Under the pieces are notes generated by a model. The model saw nothing but the letters and a program-made list of their open reading frames with translations. It did no database searches and was not told the DNA's origin. Positions 36,745 through 50,584 of a DNA stretch of 64,000 nucleotides are shown here, in pieces. Location: NCBI RefSeq assembly GCF_002078875.1, contig NC_034410.1, positions 97,424,384 to 97,488,383 on the forward strand, written 5' to 3'. Position 1 is the stretch's first letter. Each line of letters starts with the position of its first letter. The translations under genes were made by a program, and so were the position numbers. The DNA comes from Numida meleagris. Lineage: Eukaryota > Chordata > Aves > Galliformes > Numididae.

Positions 36745-38630
36745 CAGAATCACTGAGGTGAGAAGGGACCTCCAGAAGTCATCCAGTCCATCTGCCTTGC
36801 GCAAGCAGGGCCACCCAAAGCAGGTTGCTTAGGACTGTCTCTAGTCATGCTTTGAATAGCTTCATAGATGGAGGCTTCACAACCTTTGGGCAACATCCTC
36901 AGGACTTTGACTGTCCTCACAGAAAAAAACTGTTTTCTTGGTTTCAGATGGAGTTTCATGTTTTTAAAGTGTCTTTCCCCTCTCATCCTATCACTGGGTA
37001 CTACTAGGAAAGCCTGAATTCATTCATTTCTGTAAGTTATTTATATAAATTGTTGAGATCTCCCTGAGCCTCCCCTTCTCTGAGCTGTACAGTCCAAGCT
37101 CTCTCAGCCTCTCTGCGTTGGAGCGTGTTCCTGTTTCTTCCTCGTCCTAATGGTCCTTAGCTGGGCTTGCTCCAGTTACTCTGTGTTTTTCTTGTAACAT
37201 GAAGCCCAGAACTGGACACAGTATCTTGGCATGGCCTCACTGGTGCTGTGTAGAGAGCGAGGATTCTCTTACCTACTGGCAGTACTCCTAATGCAGCCCA
37301 GGATACTGTTGTCTGTTTTTGTCACAAGGGTACATTGCTAGCTTGTAGTCAGCCTGTTGTGTCTGAGGTTAGCAAGGTCCTTTTTGGCAAAGCTGATTTC
37401 CAGCCATTTGCTGCTCAGTGTTTTCTGGTGCCTGGGATTATTCCTCCCTGTATGGAAGACTCCTCGTTAAGCTTCATGAGATTCCTCTCTGCCAAGTTCT
37501 ACAGTCTGTCAAAGTCCCTCTGAATAATGTCACAACCACCTGGTGTATAAGCCACCCCCTCCTCTTCTGTGTTACTTACTGAAAGGGCACTCTCTGTCCC
37601 ATCATCCAGATCTTTAAAGAAGTTTAACAGTACTGGCCCCAGATGAGCCCTGGGATACACCATCAGTGACTTGCCTCCAGCTAGACTTTGTCCACAGATC
37701 ACAACCCTCTAAGCCTGGTTGTTCAGCCAGTATTCAACCCACTGTCCACTTATCTAACCCGTATTTTGTTGTCCTATTATGATGATGTTATGGGAGACAG
37801 TGTCAAAGGCTTTCCTAAAGTTGAGGTAAACTGTGCCCACTGCTCTTCTCTTTCTCACCAAGCTAGTTATATTACTGTAGAAGGCCAGAAGGTTGATTGA
37901 GCAAGATTTCCCCTTTATAAATCCATTTTGGCTACTCCTCATCACCTTCTTGTCCTTCATGTGTTTGGAAATGCTTTCCAGTATGGTTTCCTCCATCAGC
38001 TTTCCAGGGAATGAGATGAGGCTGAGTGACCTTTAGTTCCCTGGATCTGCATTCTTGCCCTTCTTGAAGATAGGATTGATATTTGCTCTCTTCCAGTCTT
38101 CAGAAACTTCTCCCAGTTGCTATTGGTGTTCAAAGATAATCTAGAGTGTCCTTGCAGTGAGAACAGCTAGCTCCTGGGTGCCACCCATCAAGCCTCACAG
38201 ACTTATGTACATCCACATTGCCTAAACACTCCTTAACCTGGTCCTCCACCAGGATATGCCTTTCTTTTTTCTTCCAAACTTTCCCATTGGTCTCAGGGGC
38301 CTGGGATTTCTGAAGAATGGTTTTTTAGGTCAAGAGTGAGGCACAGAAATCATCAAGTTTGCCCTTCACATCCCTTACTAGATTCAACTCTAGGTGAGCC
38401 TTGGCTTTTCTAAACCCGTTACCTGCCAAGTCAGATAGACTGTATATTCCTTCTGGGATGCCTGCCCCTTCATCAAGCTTCTTGTATACTTGTATGTCAT
38501 GTCTGCTGAAAGTACTTCAGCAAACATGGAGAAGAGCAATGAGATTCTATGCCCATCACCAGCCTTTTGTCAAAACAGATCGAGCTGAGTTTGTCAGTTT
38601 CTCTTTTCATGCACATCTAGAGACTTAGCA
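36745..38630 (-). repeat. Long CR1 LINE copy with RT-domain remnants
   Basis: The longest CR1 in the window, minus strand, 3' end at left (acagaatcactgaggtgaga). Reading the minus strand gives recognisable ORF2 in several frames. At 37754-37996 are ILESISKHMKDKKVM and the RT motif FRKAFDTVSHNI. At 37499-37702 are LGPVLLNFFKDLDDG and IQRDFDRL. At 36750-36986 is the C-terminus (LPKGCEASIYEAIQSMTR). The RT active-site region (expected ADDT) reads SNTEE, and frames are interrupted, so the copy is dead. The right boundary is approximate; similarity weakens after about 38330. Confidence 0.93.
37754..37996 (-). pseudogene. CR1 reverse-transcriptase fragment
   Basis: An open frame inside the long CR1 copy. 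It retains the RT palm segment around FRKAFDTVSHN (consensus FSKAFDTVPH). It is frameshifted relative to the next RT block at 37499-37702, so no functional enzyme can be made. This is transposon-derived, not a host gene. Confidence 0.9.
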
Positions 38631-38801
38631 TAGTTTTACTCCTAGCCACTGGGAGAAGCTATGGTCTGAAAGGATGCAACATCACCTGTATACACCAGTG
38701 GGGAACATCAGCTCAGAAATGAACTTGTTGGCACAGTGCTGAAAAGCCTGCTGCACCAACAATTCCAGCCCTCCTAGAAGGACAAGGGAGAATGCTGTCA
38801 G

Positions 38802-38802
<1 letters not shown>

Positions 38803-38839
<37 letters not shown>
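38803..38839. repeat. Compound (GT)n(AT)n microsatellite
   Basis: About 7 GT units (38803-38816) pass directly into about 11-12 AT units (to 38839). It is likely polymorphic. Confidence 0.95.
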
Positions 38840-41800
38840 GTGGGGATAAAACAAAAGAAAATGTACTCTCAGTTCCACAGAGAATCCAGCAGAGCACTCT
38901 GTCACCAGCTGGATCATCTATACAATGTGCAGCACAAGCTGCACAAGGGCTACCAGGCTCAGATGTCACTTCAGTGGGAACAGAAGGAAGCACAGCGGAT
39001 GCAGCAGTGTCTTGTGATCTGAAGCAGACTTCTTGCACTGAGCAGTGCCTTTGAGGTGTGGCAGCCCTCTCTGTTGCTGATATTTGGTAAATCCAAACAG
39101 ACTTTTCATGTCTACTGCTCTACGTTCACAGGAACAATGGATTTTTTGTTATCCCAAGGATAAAGAACATGATAAATATGTTACATTGTTGTACTGTTTA
39201 CTTCCTTTTAGCAATTTTATGTCAAAACAATGAGAAAGGTAGCTTGGCCAGTTGGTGTATTGCTCTTCGGCAAATGAAGTTTTGGGATGCACAGGACAAA
39301 CTGTCATTATAGTTGGTGTGTCACTGAGACAACTAGAAGAAGATACAACGTAGTAAAAATCTCATGATCCTCTACAAGGTTAAAATTAAGAAATCCTTGC
39401 AGATTTAAATGGAGAAAAAATGTCTTTTAAAATTATTCATGATTATATAGTAAAATATTAGTAATGAAGACAGTAACAATGCCTTGTAAATAGAAGTGTG
39501 CAGTATAATCTGCATTCTCAGAAGTAATCTATTTGAGTGAAATAAGTATCAATGAAAATAAAACAGTACATTTTGTCAGTGAAGTTCAAAGGTAACAACA
39601 CTACTACACTGCAAAATTTGCAGTCTATGACTCAAGTAGTGATGAAAGTCTTAAGTGACAAAGCACAAAGCAGTGGATTGTGCAGAATGTAGAAATAGAA
39701 TCAACATAGACTCAACACATAGAGCATCCATATGGAACAAGAAGAAACAAAGTTGTGGAGATGCCCTCATTGTTTTTTGAGAAAAACATTTCCTTCTTAT
39801 AAAAAAAATAATATATTGAGTTAGTCAGCAGTGAATAACATTCTCAGGGTATTAAGGCGTTAGCTAATGTATTTCATCTTGTGAGATCTGTATCATCAAT
39901 CTATAGTTGCCCTCAGCGCCATACTGGTTTATGTAGGCGCATGTGGTTTATCAAAGTGTATAACATTTTGTTAGATCTGGCAGTCTCTAGGATGCTGTCA
40001 CACCACTAATCAAAATTAGAATTAGAAGAGGCAACGCTTTTCTCCTCCTCTGTGTGGGGAGCTTATGCTCTTAGACAGCTGACAGCACCAGAGACCCTTC
40101 TTTTCTCATCATTACAGCTTACAAGTGCCACAAGCACATGACCAATTTTCAACCAAAAGATGTAATTCAAAGCTAATATTGTTGAAGATCTTCACTCAAG
40201 GGATACACTGAATGGACGGTTTCCCAGTGACCCATAATGGAGCCTGGAGCGCCTGTATCTCCTCATATGATTGAGTCTGATCAGGCATCAGAACTGCTAA
40301 TTTTCAGTTGGTAAATAAAATATTAAAGATTGTACTGCCTACACACCACTGGTCCATCAAACTGCACTTTCAAGAAGGCACACATTACTGTCAGCATGGG
40401 CTTGAGTAAGTAGGACTGGAGTGAGCAGAGCTCTTCTAGTTTTCTCTCTCAGTCATCCAGCTAGAAGAAATAAAATATTAGCCCTGACTGAGATTGTCTA
40501 TATCACTCTGAAAGATATGCGTCAAAACCCAAGAAGCTGAAGCACCAAATCCTGAACTGCGCCTCCCAAGAACAAACACATACTTTCTGCTGTACAACAC
40601 AAATTCCTCATCAGTGGAAGAACTGCAGGTATGAAAGCTGAGGTTCAGAATTCTCAGGCTGTATCCTGCTTTAGTGTACAACATTTTATGTATTGAATAC
40701 ATTTGTTTTCATATCAGCAGAAACAGAAACAGGCAAATACTATGTTTTAGAGTTACCTTGAATGTCTTAAAGCAACTCCTGATGCTGGTACTGGGTATGT
40801 TGGGAATTACCAGGTTTTGCCCAGTTCTCTGTTGGTGTGACAAGGTTATAAAATGTTCTTTTTAAATCAGTGCTCTATCAAAATATATTCAGTATAATTA
40901 ATGTATTGGAGGTGTTTTCTAGTGAGGATATAGCCATTATCAGAGACAACAATAAATGGACTAAAATATATTTGAAAAATCTTCTCATCAAGGAACAGCG
41001 TCTTTCAGGCTTGCATGCTGCCAAGTAAATTCCTACAGGGTCTTCCAGGATCAACCTCTAAACATGGAGATGCACAGGTTCCTTCACACAGATAAATAAC
41101 CTGCAGCAGAACTAACCCCCTAGAAACAGTCACTTGCATGCCTTAGTGCTTACAGGACTCAGCAGTTCTATATTTGCATCAGGCAGTTACAATTGCCAAG
41201 AGTAACAGTGTGTAAGTGGTTAAATTATCACATGAAAGAGATACCACAGCACTGTAGTTGACGTCTGTGCATTGGTCCAAGAAAGTGTTTTCTACAAAAT
41301 TCTGTACTAAATTACAATAATAATACTTTATTTGCTTAATGTCAAGCTATCATCAGTCCCATGCAAATTGTTAACTTAGCAACAAAACACCATGTAATTG
41401 TCACTACAATCTTAAGCCTGAGCAGTCTTGATTTTCAAAATAGTAGTTCATCAATAAACCATTGTAAAGGCTTTAAGCTCCAACAGGAATGCAGAAAGGA
41501 AGCTCTTTTCATCTGCAATGTCAATAAGCTGAGATGAGACAAGAAACTAGATTTATCAAAGTGACAAGTGAATATATATATTTTAACTGTAATGAATAAA
41601 TGACATCCTTATTAATGATTTATCTACTTTCAACTTTAACAAACAGTTCTAGTGATAACTACTAGATTTTTTTTTTTTTTTTGCATTAGGAAAGTAAACT
41701 GACACACACCTAGCATAGTTAAATAGAGCCTAGTTCAATATTCATAAATGATAGCTTTGTATGTAGAACCCTAGTTGGTAATTACAACCAGAACCATTCA

Positions 41801-43554
41801 TTTCATTTTTAAAAAGTAGATACCTGTGAGTCATTACTCAGAATTACTTGTTATCCTTGATGAACTTAGTCTGTGCTTGCATCTGGTACCAGACTGCATG
41901 CTAATGCCAATCAAGAGCGCAAATATGCAAAGAAAAAATATTTTGGGATGTGAATTTTAAACACACTTGGTGTCATTTTCATTCCATTCCCATTGGATTG
42001 GGGACTGTACTGGTGTGATGGTGTGCTCCCCTTGCCACACAACTTGACCTTTACTCCGTGTAATGCCTGCATCCCACTTAAGCAGATAACCATCAATGGC
42101 AGCCATGATGGATGTGACTGGTTGTGATGGCTGCATCCGGATCAAAGTAGATTTGTGGAAAACAGATAACAGCACAATAACCAAGGGCTAATTTGAACAA
42201 TATGCTTACCTAGCTACTGGTCAATGTCCAACTCAAGCCAAATTTGAATGAAACTAGTATGTACAGTCAGTATGCAAATACGATTTTGAATTATTCTCCT
42301 TACCTGTACCTCTCCTACAACAGCGGGGTGCATGACAGGATCTCCTCTTGAGTAGGGATGTCTCTCAAAGTTACACCTGTTGAAGAAATCCATAATGCCT
42401 TAATGTCAAAATATTCTTTGACACTACAGATCCTCAGGAATTGACTAATGGCTTGCTAAACATTTCAGGCTTCACTAAGATCATATCTTTAATTGACTGT
42501 GCACATATAATCCCTTAGACATTAGCCATTGATCAAGTGTGGGACTAGGAATGGATGCACCCAGGCTCCTTATCTTTGTGGTTCAAGGAGTTTAGAAAGC
42601 AAGGAGGCCTACACCCTGAGCACTGGGAGGTTCCAGATCTCTTGAATAAGTGGGCTTAACCCTATTCTCTATGCAGTAAATAATCAAATGTACCTTGCCA
42701 TCTCAGATTTTAAGTTGCTCTATTACATATGATTAAAATTTGTTAGATCACTACAATATATCAGTCAATACATTGCTGCTTTGCTCTTATGAATAAAGTG
42801 CATTACTACTTCCACTACAGGTGACAACATCCTCTTTAAAAATGCTACCACTGGGGCAAGAAGAAGTATCACTATACTTAGAGAAATCTGTCTCTATTCT
42901 CGTGACGGGAAATGCACTGTAAATGGGCATTTTTCCTATCCCTTAGTCCATTCCATTTGTTCTTATTCTCATACCAATTTCAAGTCACTCACCCATATCC
43001 TGCACATTAGGGCTGGTTAGGACGTGCTATTCATTTATCACACAGGAAACAGGCTGCTTCACCAGTCAGAGGTTTTTCAGGAAGGCGTCAGTTTTGGTGT
43101 GGCTTTTTCTGAAGATCTGAAAAGTAAGAGAGTGCCCATATCCCAGGACAGCACTGTGATCCCCAAGAATCACAGCTGCATGCATGTGCTAATTCAGAAA
43201 CTTTGATTGTGAAAATATGTACTTTGACACACTTCCATTTTGTGTAAACAACAGAAACGGTTTGTTTTTGTCCCAGTAAAGAATGAAAACCGGCAGCAAC
43301 AATAAATGTCACAACCCGAAGAGCTGCCACAAAGCAGAAATGTCATCCTGTGGTCAAGATTTGGAGACATTTAGTTTGTAGATGCAACACAGCTTCTGAG
43401 ACGAAGAGAAAAAAAGATGATGTAGCTGATTTTCTGCAATCAGCTTCTATTTTCTCATATCCTTTTAGTTAAAGTATCTATTTTAAAGTTTCCTGTAGTG
43501 TCTGTTATCATCCCCTCTAGGTAACACAGAAGAAATTTTGAAACACAAATACTC

Positions 43555-43584
43555 AATAATAATAATAATAATAACAATAATAAC
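43555..43584. repeat. (AAT)n microsatellite
   Basis: About ten AAT/ATA units with one interruption (aac). Confidence 0.95.
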
Positions 43585-46500
43585 AAATATGAATGTCAGG
43601 GAAGCAATTACTCCAATTTTGGCTTTGAAAAGCTCTCCCACGGAATCATTAAACAACCCTGGTTTTCTCTAACCTCAGTACATTTATCTGTAGGGAGATT
43701 AATGCTCTTTTGTTTTGGGTCATTTTTCAAAATGTTTTCCTCCTGTTTTCCATTCATTTTTCTCAAGATGACTCTACTGTGATGTTATACTGGTTAGGAC
43801 ACCGGCTCCTCACCTCTGAAGAGATGGAGGAAAGATTTTAGCCTTTCATATTTGCCTCTTACATTTATTCAGTCATAAACCACTGCACAGGAGGAAACAA
43901 AAACCAGAAGGAAATGCAGAACTGGAGCAGAGACAGAGCACAAGTAGTACAACTACGAGGGAAATACTTTTTAATCTATCAAGCCTATTTAAACCTGCAT
44001 TAGGTTGTCAGCACTCAGGTCAATGTATTGCAAGAGCTGCACTGAGGGGAAGTTGGTATTTGGCCCCACTTCTGCTGCTGAAGGCAGGTTTGGCGTGTCA
44101 CTCTGGCAACAGTTCTCTCCCTCCTTTGGAGGATGACAGACCAGACAGTCTTGAAGAGAGCTATTTGCATAAAATGTGTTGCAAAAACTGGATTTCCAAA
44201 CAAAGGCTTCTGTTAATGTATTTCTTCTATTTCAATAAGAGCACATTAAAAAAAAGACGGTTATTTGGAATTGTTACACATTACGGTGAATACAAATACA
44301 CTCTTATAAATGAATAAAATGCTAAAGCTTCTTATGTTAAGATCTGTCACTCAGTCTCAGCAAAAGTTTATCCTCTTCATAACGGTTTAAATTTTCTACT
44401 GAAATAAATATAAATCAGCGCCTCATTCTAAGTCATTGAAATGGTGGTTTGCTTTGTTTCTCAAAAAAAATCAGATGGGATCCAGTTGGCAAGCTTGCAG
44501 TGAATGCCTTAGTGGTCAGAATAATCACCTCTAATCATTTCAAGCCTGGAGCTATTCTGATACAAAGAGGGAAAATCCAGGCGTTGCTGTCTCCATGTTC
44601 ATGAGAAAAACTCCATCTCTGGGTGCAATGCCCAGCGAAGGCGATGACCCAAGAAAGCGGGGCCAGAGAGGAAGATAAAATAAGCTCAGCCCAGCCTGGA
44701 AATGCTCCTTGTCACGGTGGGGACTCTTTTCAGCATCAGGAGGGTGACTACTGCCATTCAGACAGCTTTAACCTAACTGGAGAGGTGTGGGGGGAGAAGA
44801 AGGATAAACGCGAGGCAATGCCTTGTGCCATACTGTGCGATGGGCTGTGCAATTCATTGGAGAAGCACCACTCTGGAGCCTCAGAGAGCAAGTTTTGTGA
44901 AGCTGGCTGACAGGAAAAAGTGAGTGTGTTGTTTGCGATGGTTCATGCCTGGGAAGATGGTCTCAATCTCTTTCCCAATGGGAATCTTTTACAGAAAGTC
45001 ATAGCAAACATCAGGCCAGGCACTAGGCAGTTCTGAGATCTCACTGTCCTCACATTTCAGAAATGGTGTGTATAGGCCATTTTGTTATTTACACTGGAAA
45101 TCACAGCTTCCTACCAAAGGCTGAGGAGGCTAAATGAGATTTGTTAACACCTCAGGATTTCCTGCAGGGCTGAGGTCCATGCCCTGTGTGCGGGTGTTGA
45201 TAGTGTCGCTGTATGAAAAGGGAACGGCATATAGAAATCAAAATGATTGTTCAGCATGAATGTGGTTTGTGACCATGGACTTTGCAGTGTATATGAACCA
45301 TCTATGGTCTTGTCATAAGAAAATGGGAAGAAGATTTATCACACACAGAAAAATATGTTAACAGATCTTTTCAAGTTTAGTTTCTACCCTTTTGCTCAGC
45401 TTATTTTCAGTTATTGTAAGAGCTGAGAATTGCCTCTATTTACTTCTCCTCCCTGTTCTTTCTCTCAGCTCTCCCTGCTGCTCAAACTCTGCCAGGCTGA
45501 AGCTGCTGTGCTGGAGGTGCTTTTGGATCTGACTGCTTCCCAACAACATCTAGGGAAAAAGGAATCTGGACTTGGACCAGAAAACAGCAAATGGAAACGG
45601 GGAGATAAGCTACGTATTATAGACCAGTTGTTCTCAACCTCTTCTGTCCCCAACGGCACCATGCAATCAGTTCTTGATTACCCACGCTCAGAGATGTAGG
45701 TTGGCCCATGTAAAATGTAACTAATGAAAACCATATGGCAATTAAACGATGAAAATATTCAGTGAAAATTATATGAGGGAAGGGAAACAGCCAGTAAAAC
45801 TCCTGAGAGCAGAGCATGATGGTCTCCAAGCTGACTCTGATTTGAGCTGTTAGGTCCACACTACCCTATGCCATCAGCTTCCGGATAAAAGTTGCTGTAG
45901 GAATCTCTTTGAGCAGGCTGTTCATCTGCACCTCAGACAGCCTGCTCTAAAACAATGCAAAGGCAGTGCCAAACAAGATGCAGGACCTCCTTTCTTCCTG
46001 CCTTTAAAGACAAATGATGATCACAGACTTCTGAAATCTGTCTTGATCCTTACTGTCCTCCCCTAAATGGTGGATAAACCAGACACTTGGCACAGAGCTA
46101 TTCTAGTCTTCTTACTGACGCAACTAAAAACCTCAGTTTTCTAATCTCTTACCCAGCAGAGTTCAGAGCAAGATCCAAGCCCTAGGCTTATTTGTTCCTG
46201 ACAATGCTGTGATCAACTGTTCTTCACTGGGAACACTGCCCTCTTCCTGCAACAATTATATTTCAAATCTGCCACAAGAATAATTAGGCTTGAAAAATTT
46301 TAATCCCACTTAATAGTTTCCCCCTGGGCTCTCAGAAGAAAACAGCTCAGCTGCTATCCACTGCAGGTGAAGTTGCTCAGTGATCATCAGCACTGAATGA
46401 CAGTACCTGCAATCACAACAGGTGAGCACCACTGAGAGCTTTGTTGTGAAACAGCCCAGCTGCTGAAATGAAGAACCCAGTACCACAAAAGAGTCAAAAT

Positions 46501-47189
46501 ATTGCAGTCTGATGAAATGTAAAGGACAGGCTGTTAGCAGTTCATTGTTGCACCACCAGGTTTCACAGTGCTTTACTCACCTAGAAGACAAAACTGAAGA
46601 TGTTACTCAACTAATATGTGGAAGATTATCAAATATATCCGCAAGTTTACCATCTTTATCCTGGCCTGGTGCATTTCAGCTCTCAGTAGAAGGAAACAAG
46701 AAATACTACGTCTTCAAAATGATCCTCTTAGAAACTGCTGTCTGCTGGTAGCTTGATGAAAATACAAGAATGCTTTGCTGTTTGGGAACACTGAGTGTTA
46801 CCCTATGGGATTACAAGTCTCTGTAGTGCATTGTGAAATCAGTGCTTAGCTTTCAGAAGACTGCAGAAAACCTCAGGGGGATACTGGAGACAAAACTGTT
46901 GGGAGATAAAACGGTAGTCAGGACTCTTGCAATGATAGGTCCAAAGCCATCAGATTCCCTATGTGCTGTAGGACATTACTTGTATTGAAATCAGAAGTCT
47001 GCTGATTGCCACTATACCACAGTAAAATGGTTGGAAGGATATTGTGTCTCTTCCTGCCTGCTACAAACTGTCAGATTATGCTTTTGGTGAGAATGGGATC
47101 AGTCTGACATTAAATAATAGAATACTCAGGGGAAAAGACCTCCATATATGTCAGAGATATAAAACTCCAAGGAATAATCTGTGCAGGTT

Positions 47190-47340
47190 TACGGAGAACA
47201 AGTAGTACCACCCATGCTAGATTGTTTTTTGATAGAATTACTAAATTAATGGATGGTAGGAATGAAATCTATTAAACAGTTCTGAGCTTTCAGTAAGGTA
47301 TTTGATATAGTGTGTCACAAAATCTTGTGTGAAAAATGAA
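47190..47340 (+). repeat. Ancient LINE RT fragment (CR1/L3-like)
   Basis: Plus-strand words translate to IDRITKLMDGRNEI (47231-47272 region). After a frame change comes SKVFDIVCHKILCEK (47291-47335), a decayed form of the LINE RT motif SKAFDTVPHKILLEKL. The codons diverge from the young CR1 copies, so it is an older element. Confidence 0.75.
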
Positions 47341-48228
47341 TATCCATCTGACATGCAAAGTAAGCATTATGAGAGTTGAGGATTGAATCAAGGACTTAAG
47401 GGGAGAGAAAGAAAGTTCAAAAATAAATGACAAACCAGAAGGAGGAATTTACTCTGGGCTCTCCAACATCCAGTGACAATTTCGGCCCCATTTTATGCCT
47501 TACTAGGGAACAGTCAATTCGAGGGAGACGTGACAATGATTAGGAGATTCAGCTGAGATAGAAATCTAAGCAGGAATTGATAGGAAGATGAGTTTCCCTT
47601 AGGCCTCAGCATATCTCAGTAGCAGCACCCCATGGCCACCCCCAGAAAAACAAAGAAAACCTTATGTGCAAGGGAAGGGAAGATGAAGGGGAAGGCAGCA
47701 CACTAGATTGCAGCGTTAAATGAAGGCCTGGATTGGCAGGCCTTGGTGCAGAGACTGAAAGGAGACTTGGTGACCAGCTGGCCTCCAGCTTAGCTCCTCT
47801 CATTGTCCCTCGGGGCACCCTCTGGGCATTGGTTTTCTTTTGCTTTCTGCTTTCTCTGACAGGTGTACTCTGCCTGCAAGGCTGAGAAGCCAGCGGAGAC
47901 TTACAGAGGTGGGAATTGAAGAGAAGAGAAATTAGCAACCCAACTCACATATTGCACAAAAAGGGTATTTTAAGGAGTATGCAGGAATGTTTTATATCAT
48001 GTCACAGGAAGGTCCTGTCTGCAGAGTGTTGATGAAACTAGACTTCAAATACAGCTTTGCTGTACTGATTTTTGTTCACATTTCTATGTATCTTCAATAA
48101 TAAATAGCATCTTCTTCCTACCACCTCTCAGGTAAGCTGCATCTTGTAAAAAGAGTATGTCTCCGAAATGATCCTGCAGGTGCCTACATCCTCAGGTACC
48201 CACGTGGGTGGCAGTGCCATGCCAGCGG

Positions 48229-48332
48229 CCTGCCCAGGGAAGGGGCGAGGAGCGGGCCCCATGCCTACTGGGGAAGGGGTAAGGAGCAGGCTCCATGCCT
48301 GCCCAGGGAAGGCGTGAGGAGCAGACCCTGGG
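48229..48332. repeat. 35-bp GC-rich minisatellite, 3 units
   Basis: Three head-to-tail units of 35, 34 and 35 bp start at 48229, 48264 and 48298. Each begins cctgccca/cctactgg and carries 'gggaagg', 'gaggagc/aaggagc' and 'ccatg/cctggg'. It stands out from AT-rich surroundings. Confidence 0.85.
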
Positions 48333-50584
48333 CCACGCCACACCTGAGGCCACTTGGCTTTTCTCTTTCCTGCAGTCACAGCCACTGAATTAAAGATATC
48401 TCCTGGATGCGTGGATGACACCTGCACTACCAGCTTCTTCCAAGCAATTACTAAATAGACAAGGCGTGCTTTTTTTAATGTCCTATGCCTGGAGAAAAGA
48501 GGTGGAACAAGTGAAGTGAAGGAGCAGAGCAGGCCTGTGGCACACAGCAGCCCTAGAGAGCCCCCTGAGCCCTCAGAGCCTCACACCGAGTGCCAACACC
48601 AGTTTCTCCAACTTCTTATAAGCACTGATTTCCCTCCTTCCTCCGTATTAATAACACTCAATCTGGAGTGTGGTTGGCTACAGCCACTTGTATATCTGGA
48701 AAGTGCCTTTTATTCCTTTATAAGTGGTGTAGCAATTTATATTCTGAAGGTCCTGGACCTCCTGTAACTCATTTTTTCAGGTGTTTTTAGATTTCTGAGT
48801 AAGTATAGTAGCAACCGTGAATGACAGTAAAACCTTGCCTTACAGAGAGACTAATTTTCTTCTGTTACAGAGATTAGTGTTATTCTTTCTGAATACAGAA
48901 GAAATCTCTTGGCTGATGAACTTTGCTATGACACCGGGAGGGAATGGCTCCAGACAGTTATTCCCTTTCTTCCTCCAGAATCGCTTCACTCAGCAGCTAT
49001 TTGTTGGATACTGAATAAGCCAAGGAGCAGTGCCAGTTCCTGCTGAGACGCAGTGATCAGCTCTTGTGCTGGGGGAGCAGGCTACAGGATCTGAGCCCTG
49101 CCAAGGACAGCTGCCTGGAGCCCAGATCCAATAGGGGAGGCAGCCCTTGTGAGCAGCCCAGGCTCCTGGGGTCAGCACTGGCACAGTCCACTGGGTGCAA
49201 ACACCTGGGTTTGGAAGGAGCCGGTGGTCCTCTTTGGTTAGCATCCCCTACAAAACACATTTTCATCTAATTTACCCCTCCTGGTTTGCAAATAAGCAGG
49301 CAATGTCACACCTGCTAAACAGCTAGAATTATGCAGCATCATAAATTAAACTTTTTAATTTGCCAGAATTTCTGGTTTATAACATTTATCATACCGAGTT
49401 CTCCTTCAAAGAGGTAGAAAAGCTTCCTGTGCTGCTGTATACAAGAGGGGAATCTCTTCCCCTTGCCCAGTAGTGCAGGATGAGAGGGTGGATGCTGAGG
49501 GATGGTGCTAGCAGCAAGAGAAACTGAGCAGAGGAATGGATGGTTCCTTGGGGAGGCATTAGCTCCAGGGTAGTATGCTGTGGTTTGCGCCACAAATCCA
49601 CCACAGCTGCTGCAGGTTGAGGAAGTAACAGTGTCCCGCTGTCTGGGTCACCACAACTTGAAATGGAGCCCTCAGCAGCGCTGCTTCACTGCTGTCATTG
49701 CAGTTCCTATGAACAGGACCGTGATGCTCACATTAGCAATGCTGTTCCCTACTGAGCAGGCTGGCATCAGCTACAAACACTTTGCAACACAAGAGGCGAA
49801 GTCTCCCTGTGAAGCTGGGTGGTTTTGACCTCTGTCCTCCCTCAGCTCACGGATCAAAACTTCTTAACCTGTGAGAAGGGGAATCATCAAGAAGAGGTTA
49901 TGTCTGTAAATGCATTCCACTGATGAAAGCTGGGTTTTGAAGACTGATGTCTCTCTAAGACTCTTTAATACTATGAATATCTCTAGGAAAGTTATTAATG
50001 ACTCTAGTTTTTATGTACAATAGCAAGGTTGTGTTGGTGCTTCCTAGAAATTAAATCAGAAGTGTGAGCTTGTTTCAAATCTGATAATTCTGGACTACAG
50101 TGGTGTGCTTGCAATGTTCTTTTCCATAAGCAAAAAATCTGTCAGACCAGATGTAGATATATGTGGATGTGGTTAGGTAAGTAAGCTGCATTTAAAGAAC
50201 TTAACCCCCAAAATGGTAGCACTGCATGGTCTTGTTGTGGTCTCTTCTGAGGGAATGCAATCTCTTGATCAAGTTAAATATACACATTGCCCATTTGTTG
50301 TTAAAGAAATTCCAGGTCCAGTGGAAGAGCAAGCCCATGCATTTAAGTTGGTACCAGTAAGTCTTCTGGAAGCTGAATCAAATAGCTTCAACATGCCTCA
50401 TCACCATGCAAAATGTATTTAGAGCTTCGCACCTGTGAGCTGGAGTAAAAAATATGCTAACATATACAGCAATAAGGGATGATTTGTGATGTTAATGGCT
50501 TTCCCATCTATACATTAACAGTCAAAATATATTGCATAATTTTTGAAATTGCTTTAGCGCTCGCAGCACAAATGGTGCCTCCTG

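Larger units (their letters stand above)
38631..47125. other. Intergenic DNA, no gene seen
   Basis: About 8.5 kb with no exon I can support. It contains a compound (GT)n(AT)n microsatellite at 38803-38839, a T-run at 41670-41682 and an (AAT)n run at 43555-43584. Scattered ORFs under 100 codons have no recognisable features. Confidence 0.75.

Noticed and set aside
45590..45720. Stretch resembling an old interspersed repeat (gaccagttgttctcaacctc)
   Set aside because: The resemblance covers too few bases to assign a family without a database search.
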